Shown here: positions 50,473 to 58,284 of the stretch, piece by piece
Numbering within the stretch: position 1 is the first letter of the stretch
Layout of the letters: each line of letters begins with the position of its first letter
The notes under the pieces: generated by a model
The model's database searches: none
What the model was told of the DNA's origin: nothing
What the model saw: only the letters and a program-made list of their open reading frames with translations
Source: Streptomyces nodosus
GTDB lineage: Bacteria > Actinomycetota > Actinomycetes > Streptomycetales > Streptomycetaceae
Direction: 5' to 3'
DNA: 64,000 nucleotides
NCBI RefSeq assembly: GCF_008704995.1
Contig: NZ_CP023747.1
Location: forward strand, 5,490,001 to 5,554,000
Position numbers and translations under genes: made by a program

Positions 50473-52116
50473 TCAGCCGTAGCTGAGGTCCGAGCAGGGG
50501 TTGTCGTCGGCGGAACGGGCGCTGTCGGCGACGCTGCTCGGGACCGGGACCGGTGGGGCGGAGGCCTTGGCCGCCGGCGAGTCGGCGTAGTCCTGGCCGA
50601 GCACCACACTGACCCCCGGCGCCGTCACGGACGCCAACTGCGCACCGGGGAACAGGAGTGCGACGGTGCGTGCCGTCGCCTCCTGGCCGGGCCCGTACTC
50701 GACGCGGGTGTCCGGGTGGTCCTGGGAGCGGGCGGTGTCGGTGCCGGTCACCGTGAAGCCGTGCGCGGTGAGGACGCTCGCGGCGTGCCCGGCCAGCCCG
50801 GTGACCGTGGTGCCGTTGTAGACGGCGACGCTCAGCCCGGCACCGGAGACCGTGGCGGCGGGGTCCGGCGCGGCGGACGCGGAGGGCTGCGCGCCGGCGT
50901 TCTTCCTGCCGCTCGCGTCCTTGCCGTCGAGCGTGCGGTCCGCCCTGAGCGCGGCCCACAGGGCATCGGCGTCGGGCTCGACGATCGCGATGCGCTCGCC
51001 CTGGTAGCGCCACGGGATGGTGATGAACTTGGTGTTGTGCAGATCGATGTCCTTCATCGACATCGCGAAGGAGATCAGCTTGTCGGCGGAGCCGAGACCG
51101 GGGTCGACGGTCAGGGACTTGGTGGCGGCGTCCGCCAGCGGGAACAGCTTGGTCGGGGTCAGGCCGTTGCTCTTGACCTTCGTCAGCAGGCTCGACACAA
51201 ACGCCTGCTGGCGCTTTATGCGGCCGATGTCGGAACCGTCGCCGATGCCGTGCCGGATGCGCACATAGTCCAGGGCCTGCTGCCCCGAGACCTTCTGGGG
51301 GCCCTTGGCGAACAGCATTTTCCCGCGGACGGTGCGGTTGGGGTTGAGGTCCCGCTGATAGATGTCGTTCGGCAGACACACCTCCACTCCGCCGACCACC
51401 CGGGTGAGGGCCGCGAAGCCCTTGAAGTCGACGACCACGGTGTGGTCGACGCGCATTCCGGTCAGATTCTCGACCGTGTTCTGGGTGCAGGCCGGATTGC
51501 CCTCGGTGGTCCCCCCGACCGAGTACGCCGCATTGAACATCTTGTCGGTCTGCGTCTCGGTCCAGCTGCCGTCGGGGAGCTTGCACGGCGGGATGGTGAC
51601 CAGGGTGTCGCGCGGGATGGAGACGGCGACCGCGTGCTGATGGTCGGCGTATATGTGCAGCAGGAACGCGGTGTCGGAGCGGCCGATGTCGTTCTGGTCG
51701 CCGCCGCCGAGCGCGCTGTTGCCCCCGGTGCGTGCGTCCGAGCCGATGACGAGGACGTTCTCGCCCTTGGACGATCCCGCGGCGGGCCGGTTGTCGGAGA
51801 GGCCCCCGGCATCGAAGGTGTTGATGTCGCCGTTCAGCCGCATATAGAGCCAGCCGGCTCCGGCCACCACCAGCACCAGCAGTGAGAGGCAGAGGGCCAG
51901 CACCGTCCGCCCCCGGCCGCCGCGCTTGCGTCTGCGGTCACGGCCGCCCCTGCGGGAGCCGCCGGCCCCGCCCTCCTGCCCGCCCCGCCGGCGCCGGGAG
52001 CGCTCGCCCTCGCCGTCCCCCGTGTCTCCTTGGCGCCGGGAGCCGTCGCCCTCGTCGTCCCTCGTGCCGTCCCGACGGCGCGTTGATGTCGTGCGTCGGC
52101 TGCTGGTGATGCTCAT
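50473..52116 (-). CDS. LytR-CpsA-Psr family wall-polymer ligase with LytR_C domain
   Basis: 547 residues. A 75-residue Arg/Gly/Asp-rich cytoplasmic N-terminus is followed by one membrane helix (TVLALCLSLLVLVVAGAGWLY) and the extracellular LCP domain: NVLVIGSDARTG, GRSDTAFLLHIYADHQHAVAVSIPRDTLVTIP, GMRVDHTVVVDFKGFAALTRVVGGVEVCLP and RIRHGIGDGSDIGRIKRQQAFV. The LytR_C domain (LSVAVYNGTTVTGLAGHAASVLTAHGFTV) is near the C-terminus. LCP enzymes attach teichoic acids or other glycopolymers to peptidoglycan. The arginines of RTG, IPRD and RHG match catalytic positions. The ATG has GGATGGGG eight bases upstream. The promoter element is shared with a small unknown gene 600 bases away. Confidence 0.9.
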   Translation of the reverse strand: MSITSSRRTTSTRRRDGTRDDEGDGSRRQGDTGDGEGERSRRRRGGQEGGAGGSRRGGRDRRRKRGGRGRTVLALCLSLLVLVVAGAGWLYMRLNGDINTFDAGGLSDNRPAAGSSKGENVLVIGSDARTGGNSALGGGDQNDIGRSDTAFLLHIYADHQHAVAVSIPRDTLVTIPPCKLPDGSWTETQTDKMFNAAYSVGGTTEGNPACTQNTVENLTGMRVDHTVVVDFKGFAALTRVVGGVEVCLPNDIYQRDLNPNRTVRGKMLFAKGPQKVSGQQALDYVRIRHGIGDGSDIGRIKRQQAFVSSLLTKVKSNGLTPTKLFPLADAATKSLTVDPGLGSADKLISFAMSMKDIDLHNTKFITIPWRYQGERIAIVEPDADALWAALRADRTLDGKDASGRKNAGAQPSASAAPDPAATVSGAGLSVAVYNGTTVTGLAGHAASVLTAHGFTVTGTDTARSQDHPDTRVEYGPGQEATARTVALLFPGAQLASVTAPGVSVVLGQDYADSPAAKASAPPVPVPSSVADSARSADDNPCSDLSYG

Positions 52117-52150
52117 CGGCGCCCCATCCGGTCCGATCCCGCTCGATGGT

Positions 52151-52166
52151 TGTACAGTTGCGCAAT
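52151..52166 (-). promoter_or_regulatory. Shared 16-bp promoter/operator element, LCP gene copy
   Basis: On the minus strand ATTGCGCAACTGTACA: an inverted TTGCGCAA core followed by a -10-like TGTACA. The same element, 14 of 16 bases identical, lies at 52776-52791 before another gene. It is 35 bases upstream of the LCP start codon. Confidence 0.55.
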
Positions 52167-52237
52167 GTAGCAATCATCAATGGGAGGGCGAGCGGCGGTA
52201 GGCGCCCTCGGCCGAGCGAGGAAGGGTGGGCGCGGTC

Positions 52238-52498
52238 ATGCTCCGAAACGGACTTGAGCCCTGGCATCTGCTGATCGTGGCGATCGTCGTCATCTTGGTG
52301 TTCGGTTCCAAGAAACTCCCCGAGACCGCTCGGGCGCTCGGCAAGTCGATGCGCATCCTCAAGAGCGAGGCGAAAGCGATGAAGGACGAGAACGCGCCGT
52401 CCGTGAGCGCCGCCTCCGAGTCCGCCGTCGTGACACCGTCGGTCGTCCGGACCTCAGCGGAGGCCTCCGTCGCGGAGCCCCCGGCCGGCGCCCGCTGA
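52238..52498 (+). CDS. TatA-family twin-arginine translocase subunit paralogue
   Basis: 86 residues. A short N-terminal helix (LEPWHLLIVAIVVILVFGSKKLPETARALGKSMRILKSEAKAMK) contains the membrane span, the F-G-S-K-K-L-P hinge and the amphipathic helix of TatA. The C-terminal 35 residues are Ala/Ser/Val-rich. The first residues (MLRNGLEPWH) differ from main TatA proteins, so this is probably a second TatA-like subunit rather than the core pore component. The ATG has GAGGAAGGGTGG eight bases upstream. It is divergent from the LCP gene. Confidence 0.9.
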   Translation: MLRNGLEPWHLLIVAIVVILVFGSKKLPETARALGKSMRILKSEAKAMKDENAPSVSAASESAVVTPSVVRTSAEASVAEPPAGAR

Positions 52499-52536
52499 GG
52501 CGCGCCGTCGGGGGCCGGTGTGACGGCCGGTGTCCG

Positions 52537-52767
52537 TCAGGGGCTGGCGCTGTCGTAGCCGTAGCTCAGCGGCTCGCTGTGCACGCCGAGTTGGCGCCGG
52601 TAGATGTAAAGAGCCTCCACTCGTACCTCTCCTGTCGGGCCATCGGTCCGACAAGGGACGGTCACCTGCAGTACCGAGGGCCGGTCGGCGACCTGCATGC
52701 GCAGGCCGTCGGCCGGCCCTCCTGCGAGGACCGCCGTCTCCCACTTCGTCGCGACTTGAAGATCCAT
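52537..52767 (-). CDS. Small conserved-looking protein, function unknown
   Basis: 76 residues: DLQVATKWETAVLAGGPADGLRMQVADRPSVLQVTVPCR and GEVRVEALYIYRRQLGVHSEPLSYGYDSASP. The sequence is well-ordered with beta-type pattern, not low-complexity, and reads like a conserved small soluble protein. I do not recognise a family. There is no Shine-Dalgarno; a TATAAA box ends eight bases before the ATG, so the message may be leaderless. The promoter element matches the one before the LCP gene. Confidence 0.65.
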   Translation of the reverse strand: MDLQVATKWETAVLAGGPADGLRMQVADRPSVLQVTVPCRTDGPTGEVRVEALYIYRRQLGVHSEPLSYGYDSASP

Positions 52768-52775
52768 GGCAGAAC

Positions 52776-52791
52776 TTTATAGTTGCGCAAT
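52776..52791 (-). promoter_or_regulatory. Shared 16-bp promoter/operator element, small-gene copy
   Basis: On the minus strand ATTGCGCAACTATAAA. It carries the TTGCGCAA core and a strong -10 TATAAA. It lies immediately before the start codon of the 76-residue gene and matches the element at 52151-52166 in 14 of 16 bases. Confidence 0.6.
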
Positions 52792-52877
52792 TGTTGAAGT
52801 GATTGTGAGTTGTGCCACGTGCCCAGGCGGGCGGGCCGGTCACCGGCCGACCGGGCGGAGATCCCGCGGGCAGATCC

Positions 52878-53786
52878 TCAGGTCCCCGCAGGTTCGGAGG
52901 GCATGGCGTCGTCCAGGACGTCGAGCAGCGCCCGGAGCGGGGCGCTCGGGCGGCGGGTCGCGGAGACGGCGACGGACAGCGTCCACCGCAGGCTCGGCTC
53001 CGCCAGCGGCAGCACGGCCAGCCCCGCCCCGTCCACATCGGCCGTGATGTCGTGCAGGAAGGCGATGCCGAGCCCGGCGCGCACATACGAGGCGACGGTG
53101 CCGACGTCGGTCGCCTCCAGCACCACCTGCCGCCGCAGCCCGGCGCGGGCGAAGGCGCGGTCCACCACCTCCCGGTTGCCGTAGCCGACGGGGGTGTCGA
53201 CGAACTGCTCGGCGGCCAGTTCCGTCAGCTCACGCGGACCGTCCGCCTCCGCCAGGGGATGCTCGGCCGGGACCAGCAGCGCCATCGGTGTGCTGTAGAG
53301 GTCGCGCACGCGCAGCCCGGCCGGGGGACCGCCGGGCAGTGAGACGAAGGCCAGGTCGAGACTGCCCGCGAGGAGTCCCTCGACGAGGCCGGCCGAGCCG
53401 CGGGGGGACACCGCGAGCCGCAGCGACACCGCCGGGTGGAGCCGGTGGAACCGTCCCAGGAGTCCCGGGAGATCGGGCCGGACGACCGAACTCAGCGTGC
53501 CGATCTGCACCGTGCCCCGCAGCCGGCCCTCGCTGAGCTGCGCCGCCTCGCGCGCGGTCCGGGCCGCGTCCAGGGTGGCGCGGGCCTCGGGCAGCAGTGC
53601 GGCGCCCGCGGTGGTGAGGGCGACGCGCTGCGAGGAGCGCTCGAAGAGGGCCGGGCCCAACTCCCGCTCCAGCGAACGGATCGCCGCGGAGACGGCCGAC
53701 TGCACCACATGCAGCCGTTCCGCGGCGCGTGTGAAGCTCAGCTCCTCCGCCACAGCGACGAAGTACTCCAGCTGGCGCAGCTCCAT
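52878..53786 (-). CDS. LysR-family transcriptional regulator
   Basis: 302 residues. The N-terminal helix-turn-helix is MELRQLEYFVAVAEELSFTRAAERLHVVQSAVSAAIRSLERELG. The substrate-binding domain follows (GTVQIGTLSSVVRPDLPGLL, AFVSLPGG, GYGNREVVDRAFARAGLR, YVRAGLGIAFLHDI). It starts at the ATG with GATAAT six bases upstream and no ribosome site. Its natural divergent partner seems to be the decayed DoxX-like fragment at 53801. Confidence 0.92.
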   Translation of the reverse strand: MELRQLEYFVAVAEELSFTRAAERLHVVQSAVSAAIRSLERELGPALFERSSQRVALTTAGAALLPEARATLDAARTAREAAQLSEGRLRGTVQIGTLSSVVRPDLPGLLGRFHRLHPAVSLRLAVSPRGSAGLVEGLLAGSLDLAFVSLPGGPPAGLRVRDLYSTPMALLVPAEHPLAEADGPRELTELAAEQFVDTPVGYGNREVVDRAFARAGLRRQVVLEATDVGTVASYVRAGLGIAFLHDITADVDGAGLAVLPLAEPSLRWTLSVAVSATRRPSAPLRALLDVLDDAMPSEPAGT

Positions 53787-53792
53787 ACCGGA

Positions 53793-53798
53793 ATTATC
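53793..53798 (-). promoter_or_regulatory. Predicted leaderless -10 box of the LysR gene
   Basis: GATAAT (5/6) on the minus strand ends six bases before the LysR ATG. Confidence 0.45.
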
Positions 53799-53800
53799 GC

Positions 53801-53971
53801 GGGGCCGGCTCGGGTGCCGCTCGGCACGGCCGCGGCCCTCGGGCTGGTGCTGCTGCTCGTCGGCGCGGTGAGCGCGCACCGGCGCTCCGGTGACGCCCTG
53901 CCGGCCCTGGTCCCCCGGCCTGGCTGGCCCTGCTGTCCGCGGTCACCGCGGTCGTCGGCACCGTGCCGTAG
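53801..53971 (+). pseudogene. Decayed C-terminus of a DoxX-like membrane protein
   Basis: Divergent from the LysR gene. One frame reads VPLGTAAALGLVLLLVGAVSAHRR, like the penultimate helix of DoxX-like proteins. After about 53915 the sense continues one frame over as AWLALLSAVTAVVGTVP and a TAG stop at 53969-53971. The N-terminal three-quarters is missing. So the fragment is truncated and frameshifted. Confidence 0.5.
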
Positions 53972-54039
53972 ACGTACCGGCGGCCCGGTACCGGGAGACG
54001 AACCCTCGGCACCCTGGAAGGGGTGCTGTCGCACGCCCT

Positions 54040-54045
54040 TACCCT
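54040..54045 (+). promoter_or_regulatory. Predicted leaderless -10 box of miaB
   Basis: TACCCT ends six bases before the miaB ATG, with no ribosome site between. Confidence 0.35.
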
Positions 54046-54051
54046 TGAGCC

Positions 54052-55584
54052 ATGACCAGCAGCAGTGACCGGGCCAAAGCGGTGGATGAAGTGGGCGTTA
54101 CTCGAAGCTACGAGATCCGCACCTACGGGTGCCAGATGAACGTCCACGATTCCGAGCGATTGTCCGGGCTGCTCGAGGAGGCGGGGTACGTACGCGCACC
54201 CGAGGGGTCCGACGGCGACGCCGATGTGGTCGTCTTCAACACCTGCGCTGTCCGGGAGAACGCCGACAACCGGCTTTACGGCAACCTCGGCCGCCTCGCA
54301 CCGAGGAAGGCCACCCGGCCCGGTATGCAGATCGCGGTCGGCGGCTGTCTGGCGCAGAAGGACCGCGACACCATCGTGAAGAAGGCGCCCTGGGTGGATG
54401 TCGTCTTCGGCACCCACAACATCGGCAAGCTGCCCGTCCTGCTGGAACGCGCCCGCGTGCAGGAGGAGGCGCAGGTCGAGATCGCCGAGTCCCTGGAGGC
54501 CTTCCCGTCGACGCTGCCGACGCGGCGCGAGAGCGCCTACGCGGCCTGGGTGTCGATCTCGGTCGGCTGTAACAACACCTGCACCTTCTGTATCGTCCCT
54601 GCCCTGCGCGGCAAGGAGAAGGACCGCCGTCCCGGCGACATCCTGGCCGAGGTGGAGGCGCTGGTCGCCGAGGGCGTCTCCGAGATCACGCTGCTCGGTC
54701 AGAACGTCAACGCGTACGGCTCCGACATCGGCGACCGCGAGGCCTTCAGCAAGCTGCTGCGCGCCTGCGGGAAGGTCGAGGGCCTGGAGCGGGTCCGCTT
54801 CACCTCGCCGCACCCGCGTGACTTCACCGACGATGTCATCGCGGCCATGGCCGAGACGCCGAATGTGATGCCGCAGCTGCACATGCCGCTGCAGTCCGGC
54901 TCTGACACGGTCCTCAAGGCGATGCGCCGCTCGTACCGGCAGGAGCGCTATCTGGGGATCATCGAGAAGGTGCGGGCCGCCATCCCGCACGCGGCGATCA
55001 CCACGGACATCATCGTGGGCTTCCCCGGCGAGACCGAGGAGGACTTCGAGCAGACCCTGCACGTGGTGCGCGAGGCCCGGTTCACCCAGGCCTTCACCTT
55101 CCAGTACTCCAAGCGGCCCGGCACCCCCGCCGCCACCATGGACGACCAGATCCCCAAGGAGGTCGTGCAGGCGCGCTACGAGCGCCTGGTCGCCCTCCAG
55201 GAGGAGATCTCCTGGGAGGAGAACAAGAAGCAGGTCGGCCGCACCCTGGAGCTGATGGTCGCCGAGGGCGAGGGCCGCAAGGACGGCGCCACCCACCGTC
55301 TCTCCGGGCGCGCCCCCGACAACCGTCTCGTCCACTTCACCAAGCCCGACGAGGAGGTCCGCCCGGGCGATGTGGTGACGGTCGAGGTCACCTATGCCGC
55401 CCCGCACCACCTGCTCGCCGAGGGCGCCGTGCTGGGCGTGCGCCGCACCCGCGCGGGCGACGCCTGGGAGAAGCGGACCGCCGCCCGGGCCGCACAGCCG
55501 GCCGGTGTGATGCTGGGCCTGCCGAAGATCGGCGTCCCCGAACCCCTGCCCGCGGCCACCGCCGGCGCCTGCGGCTGCGACTGA
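54052..55584 (+). CDS. miaB: tRNA-2-methylthio-N6-dimethylallyladenosine synthase MiaB
   Basis: A 510-residue radical-SAM methylthiotransferase modifying A37 of tRNAs reading U-starting codons. The UPF0004 domain cysteines are YGCQMN (Cys27), NTCAVREN and GGCLAQ. The radical-SAM motif is CNNTCTFC (Cys173/177/180) followed by IVPALRGKEKDRRP. A C-terminal TRAM domain ends with a Cys-containing tail GACGCD. It works downstream of MiaA, encoded 3 kb away. The -10 box is six bases from the start codon. Confidence 0.97.
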   Translation: MTSSSDRAKAVDEVGVTRSYEIRTYGCQMNVHDSERLSGLLEEAGYVRAPEGSDGDADVVVFNTCAVRENADNRLYGNLGRLAPRKATRPGMQIAVGGCLAQKDRDTIVKKAPWVDVVFGTHNIGKLPVLLERARVQEEAQVEIAESLEAFPSTLPTRRESAYAAWVSISVGCNNTCTFCIVPALRGKEKDRRPGDILAEVEALVAEGVSEITLLGQNVNAYGSDIGDREAFSKLLRACGKVEGLERVRFTSPHPRDFTDDVIAAMAETPNVMPQLHMPLQSGSDTVLKAMRRSYRQERYLGIIEKVRAAIPHAAITTDIIVGFPGETEEDFEQTLHVVREARFTQAFTFQYSKRPGTPAATMDDQIPKEVVQARYERLVALQEEISWEENKKQVGRTLELMVAEGEGRKDGATHRLSGRAPDNRLVHFTKPDEEVRPGDVVTVEVTYAAPHHLLAEGAVLGVRRTRAGDAWEKRTAARAAQPAGVMLGLPKIGVPEPLPAATAGACGCD

Positions 55585-55698
55585 CGTCCCCGCCACCGGC
55601 ATACGTCGCGCGGGGCGCCGGGTGCCTTCGGGTCCCGGCGCCCCGCGCTTCGCGCTGCGCGTACGGAGGGGGCGGCGTAGCGGGATTCCGGGCGGGGC

Positions 55699-55704
55699 TA
55701 CTCT
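55699..55704 (+). promoter_or_regulatory. Predicted leaderless -10 box of the LigB-like gene
   Basis: TACTCT ends seven bases before the ATG at 55712. Confidence 0.4.
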
Positions 55705-55711
55705 GCGGATC

Positions 55712-56431
55712 ATGCTTGTCGCCGCCGCCGTCTGCCCCTGTCCGCCGCTGCTGGTGCCCGAGGTCGCCGCGGGTGCCGCACCCGAGCTGGACGACGCCCG
55801 CGCCGCCTGTGCGGATGCGCTGGGCGCCCTCGCCGCCGCCCGTCCGGACCGGCTGGTGATCGTCGGTCCCGCCGAGGAGAACGGGCACGGCTCGTATCCC
55901 GAAGGCGCGCGCGGGTCCTTCCGCCGCTTCGGTGTGGCTCTCGACGTACGACTGGGCACCGTCGGGACGCAACCGGACGCGGCCGGGCCCGAGCTGCCGC
56001 CCTCGCTCGCCGTGGCCGCCTGGCTGCTGGAGAGCAGGGGCTGGGCGGACGCGCCCGTCGAGGGGCTCGGCGTGACGGAGTCCCTCGCACCGGAGAGGTG
56101 CGCCGAACTGGGCGCGGAGCTTGCCGGGCGGGAGGCCCGCACGGCCCTGCTGGTCATGGGGGACGCCAGTGCGTGCCGCACGCTCAAGGCGCCGGGGTAT
56201 CTGGACGAGCGCGCAGCCGGATTCGACGCGGAGGTCGCGCGTGCGCTCGGGGCGGTGGACCTGCCGGCCCTCGCCTCGCTGGACGCCGTACTCGCGCGTG
56301 AACTCCAGGCCCGCGGCCGGGCCCCGTGGCAGATCCTCGCGGGCGCGGCCGAGGGTGCCGGACTGTCGGGCGCCCTCCTGTACGAGGACGCGCCCTACGG
56401 GGTGGGGTACCTGGTGGCCACCTGGTCGTAG
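55712..56431 (+). CDS. Class III extradiol-dioxygenase (LigB)-like protein
   Basis: 239 residues. It begins MLVAAAVCPCPPLLVPEVAAGAAPELDDARAACADALGAL and continues with RLVIVGPAEENGHGSYPEGARGSFRRFGV, a pattern of actinobacterial proteins with a LigB-like domain. The metal-ligand histidines of true extradiol dioxygenases are not evident (the usual P-H-P-P is P-C-P-P here), so catalysis is doubtful. It lies between miaB and miaA, a common arrangement. Confidence 0.75.
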   Translation: MLVAAAVCPCPPLLVPEVAAGAAPELDDARAACADALGALAAARPDRLVIVGPAEENGHGSYPEGARGSFRRFGVALDVRLGTVGTQPDAAGPELPPSLAVAAWLLESRGWADAPVEGLGVTESLAPERCAELGAELAGREARTALLVMGDASACRTLKAPGYLDERAAGFDAEVARALGAVDLPALASLDAVLARELQARGRAPWQILAGAAEGAGLSGALLYEDAPYGVGYLVATWS

Positions 56432-56585
56432 CACGCCGGGGGCCGCCCGAACGGGCCGTCGCGCCGCCGATGCCGGCGCCCCCGTGAACGGGGCGCCCGG
56501 GCCGACGCCGACGTCGTGCGGACGGCCGTGAAGCCCGTGCCCCACGGCCGTGCGCCGAGGTGTCCTCCGGTATCGGGCCTCGTGA

Positions 56586-56828
56586 TCAGGAGGCCATGGG
56601 CGGCTGCGGTGTGGTCCCTCCGCCGCCCCCCGGGCCGTCGTCCCGGTGCGCGATGCGCTCCACCGCGACCTTCGCCTTGTCCGTACCGGTGTGGATCTTG
56701 TCGCTGTACTTGCCCTTGGTTCTGTCGTCGATCATCTTGGCGGCCTTTTCGAGGCCACGGTCGACCGTCCCCTCGTGCTGCTGTGCGAACTCCGTGACCT
56801 TGGCTTTCAGGTTGTCCACGAGACCCAT
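56586..56828 (-). CDS. Small antitoxin-family protein (MT0933 type)
   Basis: 80 residues: MGLVDNLKAKVTEFAQQHEGTVDRGLEKAAKMIDDRTKGKYSDKIHTGTDKAKVAVERI then a Gly-rich tail. The lysine-rich helical pattern matches the mycobacterial MT0933/Rv0909 antitoxin family and widespread Streptomyces homologues. No toxin gene lies beside it. The ATG has GGAAGGTGG just upstream. It may not act as an antitoxin here. Confidence 0.8.
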   Translation of the reverse strand: MGLVDNLKAKVTEFAQQHEGTVDRGLEKAAKMIDDRTKGKYSDKIHTGTDKAKVAVERIAHRDDGPGGGGGTTPQPPMAS

Positions 56829-56853
56829 GATCCACCTTCCCTCGCCGGGGGAG

Positions 56854-57106
56854 TTATGTGCGGGCGCCCGCATCGGCCTCGCTGTCGGCGGTCCGGTCGG
56901 CGGACGGCTGCTCGGGGATCCCGATGCCTCCGACGGGCCGTGGGGGTTCCGCCTTCGCGGCCCCCGGCCCGGCCTCGGGCGTGTCCTTCGCCCCGTCCGC
57001 CGCCTCCGGCTCGGCCGGTGCCGTCGTCCGCGTGGCTACCGCCTCCGCGGACAACGCCTCCTCCGTCGTCCTCGACCTCCGGAAAAAACCGTGCATAAAC
57101 GCCCAT
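56854..57106 (-). CDS. Small acidic protein, apparently frameshifted at a T6 run
   Basis: The ATG at 57106 has a near-perfect AAGGAGGTGAT upstream and encodes MGVYARFF, but the frame then runs out of conserved sequence. If one T of the six at 57083-57088 is removed, it reads on as RRSRTTEEALSAEA and continues to ...GIGIPEQPSADRTADSEADAGART, ending at 56854. That matches small Streptomyces proteins (often annotated as gliding-motility-like) that begin MGV-ARFFRRS and end in IPKQQSADEAADSEAGEGAR. So the gene is either a frameshift mutant, a sequencing error, or uses slippage. Confidence 0.6.
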
Positions 57107-57237
57107 ATCACCTCCTTACATTACCCGTACGGACGAAATGTCGCGTGGCTCGGGAGCGTCTGCCCGCCGCGTCGTGTGTGCCCCGGGTGTTCCATGGCCC
57201 TTCGAGGTGTCGTCCGGCGGTTTGGGAGACTGTCGCC

Positions 57238-58176
57238 GTGAGTAGTGCAGCTCCCGCTCCGCGGGTCATCGCCGTCGTCGGGCCCACCGCGGCCGGAAAG
57301 TCCGATCTGGGGGTCTTCCTGGCCCAGCGCCTTGGTGGCGAGGTGGTCAACGCCGATTCCATGCAGCTCTACCGCGGGATGGACATCGGTACCGCCAAGT
57401 TGACACTCGAGGAGCGCGGTGATGTCCCGCACCATCTGCTGGACGTCTGGGAGGTGACGGTGACCGCCTCCGTCGCCGAGTACCAGCGCCTCGCCCGCGC
57501 CCGGATCGACGCGCTGCTCGCCGAGGGCCGCTGGCCCGTCCTCGTGGGCGGCTCCGGCCTCTATGTGCGCGGCGCGGTCGACCATCTGGAGTTCCCCGGG
57601 ACCGACCCCGAGGTGCGCGCCCGGCTCGAGGAGGAGCTGGCGGCACACGGCTCGGGCGCGCTGCACGCACGCCTGGCGGCGGCCGATCCCGAGGCGGCGC
57701 AGGCGATCCTGCCCGGCAACGGCCGCCGTATCGTCCGGGCCCTGGAGGTCATCGAGATCACCGGCCGGCCTTTCACCGCCAATCTCCCGGGTCATGACTC
57801 CGTCTACGACACCGTGCAGATCGGGGTCGACGTGGCGCGCCCCGAGCTCGACGACCGCATCGCGCGCCGGGTGGACCGGATGTGGGAGGCGGGGCTGGTG
57901 GACGAGGTGCGCGCGCTGGAGGCGCGCGGACTGCGCGAGGGGCGCACGGCATCGCGTGCGCTCGGGTACCAGCAGGTGCTCGCGGCACTGGCGGGCGAGT
58001 GCACGCTGGAGGAGGCGCGCACCGAGACGGTGCGCGCCACCAAACGCTTCGCACGGCGTCAGGACTCCTGGTTCCGCCGGGACCCGCGGGTGCACTGGCT
58101 CAGCGGCGCCGAGGCCGACCGCGGGGAACTTCCGGGCCTCGCACTGGCGTTGGTCGAACGACCGGTCACAGCCTGA
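57238..58176 (+). CDS. miaA: tRNA dimethylallyltransferase MiaA
   Basis: 312 residues. The P-loop GPTAAGKS is at 15-22. Other family motifs are NADSMQLYRGMDIGTAKL, GDVPHHLLDVWEVT, VLVGGSGLYVRGAVD and the ASRALGYQQVLAALAGECTLEEA segment with the C-terminal zinc-free KRFARRQDSWFRRDP. MiaA adds the dimethylallyl group that MiaB then methylthiolates. The GTG start has GGGAG about nine bases upstream. Confidence 0.96.
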   Translation: MSSAAPAPRVIAVVGPTAAGKSDLGVFLAQRLGGEVVNADSMQLYRGMDIGTAKLTLEERGDVPHHLLDVWEVTVTASVAEYQRLARARIDALLAEGRWPVLVGGSGLYVRGAVDHLEFPGTDPEVRARLEEELAAHGSGALHARLAAADPEAAQAILPGNGRRIVRALEVIEITGRPFTANLPGHDSVYDTVQIGVDVARPELDDRIARRVDRMWEAGLVDEVRALEARGLREGRTASRALGYQQVLAALAGECTLEEARTETVRATKRFARRQDSWFRRDPRVHWLSGAEADRGELPGLALALVERPVTA

Positions 58177-58284
58177 TCACGTGATGGCATCGGGACGCTC
58201 CGCCCGTCATCGACGCCTTCGGCGGCATGCCATCATCGAGCTGCGATCGACCAAGTGGAGTCCGAGTGGGGAGGGCGCGTGGCG

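Noticed and set aside
58176..58185. ATCACGTGAT palindrome at the miaA stop as an operator
   Set aside because: Single copy partly inside the coding end, with no promoter next to it.
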